In this document: positions 14,614 through 18,436 of the stretch, piece after piece
Position numbering within the stretch: the stretch's first letter is position 1
Layout of the letters: every line of letters begins with the position of its first letter
DNA from: Bacillota bacterium
GTDB taxonomy: Bacteria > Bacillota > Clostridia > Lachnospirales > Lachnospiraceae
NCBI GenBank assembly: GCA_023392995.1
Contig: JAEWMZ010000112.1
Coordinates: forward strand, 1 to 18,436
Direction of reading: 5' to 3'
Length of the DNA stretch: 18,436 nucleotides
Made by a program: the position numbers and the translations under genes
Notes under the pieces: model-generated
What the model was told of the DNA's origin: nothing
Database searches by the model: none
What the model saw: only the letters and a program-made list of their open reading frames with translations

Positions 14614-15855
14614 CTATATTATAGAATACTGGGTTGCCACACTCATCCATAACTGAGGAAACCATTTCATGATATTCCAAATGGCGACACCGGACAATTT
14701 ATACTCTGATACCAGCTTTAAAAACACATCATAACTTCTTATATCCCAAAAACGTACCAGGTATTCATCACCCGAGTAAAAATAAAAATACACCGAGTTG
14801 GTGATAGGATCATAAGTAACCTGAGCATCATTTTGTGCCGCCAGCTCAAGAGCAGATCTATAACTGATGGCACTGCCTTGTGAGATACCGGGAATAAAGG
14901 GTAATTGATAGACATACCCCTGCTCCGGCAAACCAAATGATACGATATCAGAAGGTACCATTTTTGTAAAATCCGCTATGGCTCTCCTGAAATTTTCCGT
15001 GCACAGAGTTCCGAGAGCTAATCTGTCCGAATATCCGAATTCATATACGATCAGAGTAATTCCCGAAAGATCTCCCGTCATAAATTTGTAATCAAAACCA
15101 ACAATTGGATTTTCATAAGTATCTATGATCTTATAACCGGCAGAAGTAATACTATTCAACATTTTTGTAGCATGTCTGCGATAGTTTTCACGGTATCTGG
15201 GGTGGATGTAAGGTGTGTGAAAGCTCACTCCACTGTACTTCTTGGTTTCCAATATATGAAGTATTTGACTTATAAACCTATCTTCAATTGCCGTATCCGA
15301 TATAATGGAATTGACCACCTCCATAGCCTCCTCATTGTTATTTGAAGCTGGATTAATCATCATGATAGGTTCTGTCCCATAAGCTTTTGCAAGTTTTACA
15401 ATGTCCTCATCTTCCAAATTGTCTAATTTACCAGTCGCAGATACCGTATAACTGTATACTGTGAGATAAGTCAGATAGGGTAAAGTCATTTGCAGAGTTT
15501 TTGTATCAATAAAGGGATATGCAAAGCCATTCGTAGTAATTGTTCGTTCTTTATCACCGCGATAGCTGATCACTAATTCATCCCCTGAATATAAGAACTG
15601 GCTTTCTGACAATTCGGGATTATACCGAAGAAGTTCTATTGTGGTTGTACCAAAGGCATCTGCAATCTGTTCTATGGTATCTCCTTCTTTCACAGTATAA
15701 ATAATTTCTGGAATAAGTATAATAAGGGCTTCTCCTATTACCAGTGAGTCTTCTTCCTTCAAGTTATTATATATTTTTAATCTTTTAGCAGATACACCAT
15801 AATAATCAGCAATGGAGATGATGTTCTCTCCAGGTTCTACCACATGAATAATCAT
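14614..15855 (-). CDS. LysM/GH18-like protein (YaaH/SleL type), catalytic motif missing
   Basis: 413-residue protein with two N-terminal LysM peptidoglycan-binding repeats (about 2-50: HVVEPGENIISIADYYGVSAKRL; about 51-98: YTVKEGDTIEQIADAFGTTTIELLRYNP) and a GH18-like barrel (about 105-413). Family features are GFAYPFIDTKTLQMTLPYLTYLTVYSYTV near the barrel start and the end segment SGVAIWNIMKWFPQLWM. The usual catalytic motif DxxDxDxE on strand 4 should sit at about 207-217, but the sequence reads YSGVSFHTPYI, without the acidic residues, so hydrolysis is unlikely by the usual mechanism. Such proteins (SleL/YaaH) act on spore cortex peptidoglycan; no signal peptide is seen. Start 15855 is preferred because family members begin MIIHVV and GAGGG lies 5 bases upstream; an upstream ATG at 15882 lacks an RBS. 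Confidence 0.85.
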   Translation of the reverse strand: MIIHVVEPGENIISIADYYGVSAKRLKIYNNLKEEDSLVIGEALIILIPEIIYTVKEGDTIEQIADAFGTTTIELLRYNPELSESQFLYSGDELVISYRGDKERTITTNGFAYPFIDTKTLQMTLPYLTYLTVYSYTVSATGKLDNLEDEDIVKLAKAYGTEPIMMINPASNNNEEAMEVVNSIISDTAIEDRFISQILHILETKKYSGVSFHTPYIHPRYRENYRRHATKMLNSITSAGYKIIDTYENPIVGFDYKFMTGDLSGITLIVYEFGYSDRLALGTLCTENFRRAIADFTKMVPSDIVSFGLPEQGYVYQLPFIPGISQGSAISYRSALELAAQNDAQVTYDPITNSVYFYFYSGDEYLVRFWDIRSYDVFLKLVSEYKLSGVAIWNIMKWFPQLWMSVATQYSII

Positions 15856-15912
15856 TACTGCCCTCGAACGGTTTTGTTTCATTATATGTGATTCATAGGC
15901 AGAGGATTCTAT

Positions 15913-16263
15913 TTATGATATTGTTTTATCTCCAACTTCCTCTATATACTCTTCTCCCCACTTTTCCATCAGATCTATAATTGGAATAAATTTAATACCA
16001 ATTGGTGTTAAGCTATATTCTACTTTCGGAGGAACTTCGTTATATGCTTTTCTAGCTACAAGATTATCTGCCTCAAGTTCTTTTAAATGCTGCGTTAACA
16101 TTTTCTGCGTAAGTGTCGAATCATCAAATGCTTTCTTAAGTTCTGTAAATCTCATAACTTTATTTTTAGCTAAAAACCATATAATAGATAATTTCCATTT
16201 TCCTAATATTATTCTTTGTGTCAGCAATAACGGGCAGCCTTCTTCCCACTCATTCACTTTCAT
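15913..16263 (-). CDS. HxlR family transcriptional regulator
   Basis: 116-residue winged-helix regulator (MarR-like fold) of the HxlR/YodB type. It has GCPLLLTQRIILGKWKLSIIWFLAKNKVMRFTELKKAFDDSTLTQKMLTQHLKELEADNLVARKAYNEVPPKVEYSLTPIG, the full family pattern. A single Cys (C10, in GCP) lies where YodB and HypR carry their thiol sensor for quinones and aldehydes (established for those proteins). The start is ATG 16263 with GGAGGG 8 bases upstream; a longer frame up to 16455 is rejected because it runs through repeat DNA. It is divergent from an aldo/keto reductase 583 bp away, the classic pairing for electrophile defence, so control of that gene is a plausible inference. No clear promoter or operator was found. 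Confidence 0.92.
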   Translation of the reverse strand: MKVNEWEEGCPLLLTQRIILGKWKLSIIWFLAKNKVMRFTELKKAFDDSTLTQKMLTQHLKELEADNLVARKAYNEVPPKVEYSLTPIGIKFIPIIDLMEKWGEEYIEEVGDKTIS

Positions 16264-16366
16264 TTTCTTTCTCCCTCCAGCCTTAGGTAAGCACACATAC
16301 TGAAATGTTATCTCTAATTCGTTATATATCTTGGGCATATCTAAAAACTGCTTGTTCGGACTGAAT

Positions 16367-16410
16367 GCTCCACTTTGTGGCAGACATCGCAGGATACCGC
16401 AAAGTGGAGC
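16367..16410. repeat. Hairpin upstream of the hxlR-like gene
   Basis: Perfect 11-bp stem GCTCCACTTTG (16367-16377) with CAAAGTGGAGC (16400-16410) and a 22-base loop. CCACTTTG recurs at 16570-16577, beyond the tandem repeats. No T-run follows on either strand. Confidence 0.75.
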
Positions 16411-16442
16411 GTTTGGAGCAGTAGAATGAGTTTTCAGACACA

Positions 16443-16563
16443 CACTAACTGACATTCGACCACAGCTCGCTCAATGCAGGATGTGAAATGCTCTGCATTG
16501 AGCACTAACTGACATTCGACCATAGGTCGGCTCAATGCAGGATGTGAAATGCTCTGCATTGAG
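16443..16563. repeat. Two tandem 60-61-bp units, each with an 11-bp hairpin
   Basis: Units 16443-16502 and 16503-16563 begin CACTAACTGACATTCGACCA and end CTCTGCATTGAG. They differ only around a short variable spot (ACAGCTCG versus ATAGGTCGG). In each, GCTCAATGCAG pairs with CTGCATTGAGC (16469-16479 with 16493-16503; 16530-16540 with 16554-16564). CACTA at 16564-16568 starts a truncated third unit. Confidence 0.9.
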
Positions 16564-16664
16564 CACTAGCCACTTTGGGGTAACTATACCACAAAAAAGT
16601 ACCTTCTTCAAATACTTTCTATTTGGAGCTATACTTTCTATAAGCTAATATTTAAAAACTAGGC

Positions 16665-16806
16665 AACTGCGAAACAATATAGTTTTTGTAATCGTATACA
16701 CAACATATACTGTTTCTTCGCTCCAACGCTTCCTTCGGGCTTAGCTTCCGCTTCGAAACAGTATATGTTGTGTATACAATAGCTTAAGTTTCTGAGTTTC
16801 GCAATT
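16665..16806. repeat. Nested long inverted repeat (23-bp core stem) before the AKR gene
   Basis: The core arms 16694-16716 and 16755-16777 are perfect reverse complements over 23 bases with a 38-base loop rich in CTTC/CTTCG. Outside this, AACTGCGAAAC (16665-16675) pairs with GTTTCGCAATT (16796-16806) with one mismatch. No T-run follows, so it is not a simple terminator. It ends 40 bases before the aldo/keto reductase start and would be in its 5' leader if the promoter lies upstream. Confidence 0.9.
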
Positions 16807-16846
16807 ACCTCAATATTTATAAACTAATATAAGGAGTGATTTTGAA

Positions 16847-17755
16847 ATGAAAAAAATATTTCTAGGAAAATCCGCATTAAATGTGTCTGTGCTTGGACTT
16901 GGCACAGTGCACTTCGGCACATCTACAAGTGAGGAAGATTCTCATAAACTCATGGATGCCTATCTCTCTCACGGTGGGAATTTTATTGATACATCAAACA
17001 ATTATGCTATATGGAATGGCGGTGATGGAAGTCAGAGCGAGAAAACAATAGGAAAGTGGGTGAACCGCAACGGCCACAGAAGCGATCTTATTATTGCAAC
17101 AAAAGTTGGGGCTCTTCCAAAAGACCGAAACAAAAGTGACTTCTCAGCCATGCAGGGCTTAAGCCGCCCTGTTATTTTTGATTCTGTAAAAAATTCGCTT
17201 CATAATCTAAAGACAGATTACATTGATTTATTATATTTACATGTGGATGATTACGCCACACCTCAAGAGGAAACATTAGAAGCTTTAAATGATCTTATAC
17301 AGGAGGGACTAATCAGAGAAATCGGATGCAGTAATTTTACAACTTGGCGCATTGAACGGGCTAGAAATATATGCATGAAAAACAACTACAAATTCTTCTG
17401 TGCGGTCGAACAAAGATACAGTTATCTAAGTCCAACTATAGATTCCAATTTTTATCCGCAAATCCCTTTTAATTATGAGTTAGAAGACTACATTAAATAT
17501 CACAAGGACATAACACTAGTAGCATATTCACCTTTATTAGGCGGACAATATAATAAAAAGGAAATTCAAGACGATAACTATCAAACACTTTTCAATAAAA
17601 TCAAACTGGAACAGCTATTAAAGGAACAAAAAGACCCTAACACATGGGTTCTTAACTATATAACAAAACAATTTGGTGGAAGTGTGTCATTGGTTACCTC
17701 CTCTAATATAGAACATTTCGTTCATATCATGAAATCAGAATTATGGCTACAGTAA
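16847..17755 (+). CDS. Aldo/keto reductase family oxidoreductase
   Basis: 302-residue NADPH-dependent (by family) aldo/keto reductase, cytosolic, of the YhdN/Tas/yeast-type branch. The TIM barrel has LGLGTVHFGTSTSEEDSHKLMDAYLSHGGNFIDTSNNYA. The catalytic tetrad is visible: D48, Y53 (SNNYA), K86 (IATKVG) and H132 (LYLHVDD). It continues with LIQEGLIREIGCSNFTTWRIE and VAYSPLLGGQYN, which form the cofactor side. The length is a little short of the usual 310-340. The start has AAGGAG 10 bases upstream. It is divergent from the HxlR regulator and so may be induced by aldehydes or quinones (inference). A repeat-rich 5' region precedes it, and a U-rich terminator at 17927-17985 follows about 170 bp on. 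Confidence 0.93.
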   Translation: MKKIFLGKSALNVSVLGLGTVHFGTSTSEEDSHKLMDAYLSHGGNFIDTSNNYAIWNGGDGSQSEKTIGKWVNRNGHRSDLIIATKVGALPKDRNKSDFSAMQGLSRPVIFDSVKNSLHNLKTDYIDLLYLHVDDYATPQEETLEALNDLIQEGLIREIGCSNFTTWRIERARNICMKNNYKFFCAVEQRYSYLSPTIDSNFYPQIPFNYELEDYIKYHKDITLVAYSPLLGGQYNKKEIQDDNYQTLFNKIKLEQLLKEQKDPNTWVLNYITKQFGGSVSLVTSSNIEHFVHIMKSELWLQ

Positions 17756-17926
17756 TAGACTTGTATCTACAAATATATAGGCGGTTACTGACTCCGCTTC
17801 GTATCACTCTCTTTATTAATTCATTGATTGTTGTTTCTGACCGTAATCTTCTGATAAGATGCGTAATGATGAAATAAAATAAACTCGTATAGATTTTAAA
17901 TCATAAACGGTGAATCCTGCGTACTG
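17756..17926. other. Short gene-free stretch after the AKR gene
   Basis: No coding sequence, promoter or repeat that I can support between the AKR stop and the terminator; AT-rich. Confidence 0.5.
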
Positions 17927-17985
17927 ATAGAATGAATGCCTCCAGCTATGGCGGCATTCGTTCTATTATTGTTTTTATATTTGTT
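17927..17985 (+). terminator. Terminator after the aldo/keto reductase gene
   Basis: A 14-bp stem with one G-T pair (ATAGAATGAATGCC 17927-17940 with GGCATTCGTTCTAT 17953-17966), 12-base loop, followed by TATTGTTTTTATATTTG, a U-rich tract on the plus strand. Confidence 0.78.
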
Positions 17986-18183
17986 TTAATTTTTGTTTTT
18001 AGAGAACTTCGGTAGCGCTTCTGCCCTTGGGGAGCAGCTCCTTAAGAAAATTCCTTCCTTCAGGATGCGCTTCCTATTCTTACTGATTTTTTTATAATAC
18101 TTATACTATTGTGAAATGATATATCACAAAAACACAACATTTAAGGATTTGACAAGGATTTGTTTAATATTTGGAAAAGACTA
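17986..18183. other. Gene-free stretch with a GC-richer patch
   Basis: After a T-rich run, bases 18003-18075 are GC-richer than their surroundings, with GGAGCAGCTCC (18030s) and CTTCGG/GCGCTTC elements. They resemble the loop of the palindrome at 16717-16754 in style only. No frame in it is convincing. TTGACA occurs at 18149-18154 without a proper -10. Confidence 0.45.
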
Positions 18184-18211
18184 TTGATATCTTCCGTGTT
18201 ATATTAATACT
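18184..18211 (+). promoter_or_regulatory. Possible promoter of the short leader unit
   Basis: -35 TTGATA (18184-18189), 16-base spacer, -10 AATACT (18206-18211), 24 bases before the short ORF. Four of six -10 positions match; only moderate support. Confidence 0.4.
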
Positions 18212-18235
18212 AGAAAAGTAAGAAGGGATCAACAT

Positions 18236-18283
18236 ATGAACACATCAATTTTACAAACAAAACAAAGCTGCAATCCGGGCTGA
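18236..18283 (+). CDS. 15-residue leader-like peptide
   Basis: Short ORF MNTSILQTKQSCNPG ending in TGA, preceded by AGAAGGG 8 bases upstream. A hairpin (GTTTCAAA 18316-18323 with TTTGGAAC 18332-18339) and a strong terminator (18362-18421) follow. Order and spacing are those of a translation-controlled attenuator, in which stalling on a leader peptide decides whether a downstream gene is read. The controlled gene would lie beyond the window. The family is not known to me; a free-standing small RNA or peptide gene is an alternative. The TGA is followed in frame by an open stretch (PYRLLSGWQRPF...) of 22 codons before TAA, probably by chance. Confidence 0.5.
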   Translation: MNTSILQTKQSCNPG

Positions 18284-18361
18284 CCTTATCGCTTACTTAG
18301 TGGATGGCAGAGACCGTTTCAAATTCTGTGTTTTGGAACTTTTGAGCCTTAATTATTTTAT

Positions 18362-18421
18362 AAAATCCATGAACCACAGTAAAGGCTGAACCCCTTGCCT
18401 TGACTGCGTTTCATGGATTTT
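18362..18421 (+). terminator. Strong terminator/attenuator hairpin at the window end
   Basis: Outer 12-bp perfect stem (AAAATCCATGAA 18362-18373 with TTCATGGATTTT 18410-18421). Inner pairing of CAGTAAAGGC (18377-18386) with GCCTTGACTG (18397-18406) has a single mismatch. The right arm ends in TTTT. It would end the leader transcript about 80 bases after the short ORF. Confidence 0.82.
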
Positions 18422-18436
18422 GTGTATTATCATTAA

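Larger units (their letters stand above)
16264..16846. other. Repeat-rich gene-free region between hxlR-like and AKR genes
   Basis: 583 bp without a believable gene. It contains a 11-bp hairpin (16367-16410), two tandem 60-61-bp hairpin units (16443-16563), a 23-bp inverted repeat (16694-16777) inside a larger outer pair (16665-16806), and the aldo/keto reductase RBS (AAGGAG, 16831-16836). Regulatory sites for both genes must lie here, but none matches a known operator. Confidence 0.8.

Noticed and set aside
16264..16455. Longer N-terminus for the HxlR regulator
   Set aside because: The extension reads through the 16367-16410 hairpin and has no RBS; GGAGGG marks ATG 16263.
16443..16563. CRISPR array
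   Set aside because: Only two full units, repeats directly adjacent with no distinct spacers, and no cas genes; the units are hairpin repeats.
18281..18352. TGA at the end of the short ORF as a selenocysteine codon
   Set aside because: The open stretch after TGA is only 22 codons with no redox motif, and no SECIS-like hairpin directly follows the TGA; an ordinary stop is simpler.

Overview
The window looks like chromosomal DNA from a low-GC, Gram-positive, spore-forming anaerobe, most likely a clostridium of the Lachnospiraceae type. Reasons: AGGAGG-type ribosome-binding sites throughout, several near-consensus TTGACA-N17-TATAAT promoters, a family-1 sugar-binding lipoprotein, and a LysM plus GH18-like protein of the YaaH/SleL type that is usually linked to spores. 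This is inference from protein style; no marker gene (rRNA, tRNA) is present.

Left part (1-4432), all minus strand: the start of a sugar ABC permease, preceded in the operon by its binding lipoprotein; a separate DUF1349 gene with its own terminator; and a secreted acidic protein with a C-terminal YARHG domain. A short relic resembling the 5' end of a group II intron lies at about 4299-4368.

Centre (4376-11161), minus strand: an autoregulated-looking MarR gene followed by two overlapping ABC exporter half-transporters. Their motifs show a complementary (one consensus, one degenerate) heterodimer. Next come a TetR regulator with an SRPBCC protein, a small SnoaL-like protein, and a CsbD stress protein. 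A carbohydrate kinase (FGGY) reads away from a DeoR regulator and a transaldolase-family (fructose-6-phosphate aldolase type) enzyme on the plus strand (11162-14365). Together these three form a sugar-catabolic locus around a shared promoter region that carries a perfect 17-bp tandem repeat.

Right part (14488-18436): a 31-codon remnant of a 4Fe-4S C-terminal domain; the LysM/GH18-like protein, which lacks the expected catalytic acidic motif; and an HxlR regulator divergent from an aldo/keto reductase. The 580-bp gap between the last two is packed with inverted and tandem repeats. The end of the window holds a compact leader-like unit: putative promoter, good RBS, 15-codon ORF, hairpin and strong terminator, with whatever it controls probably lying beyond the window.

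I did not find CRISPR arrays, complete insertion sequences, tRNA or rRNA genes. The least explained parts are the repeat-rich gap at 16360-16806 and the short-ORF leader at 18184-18421.
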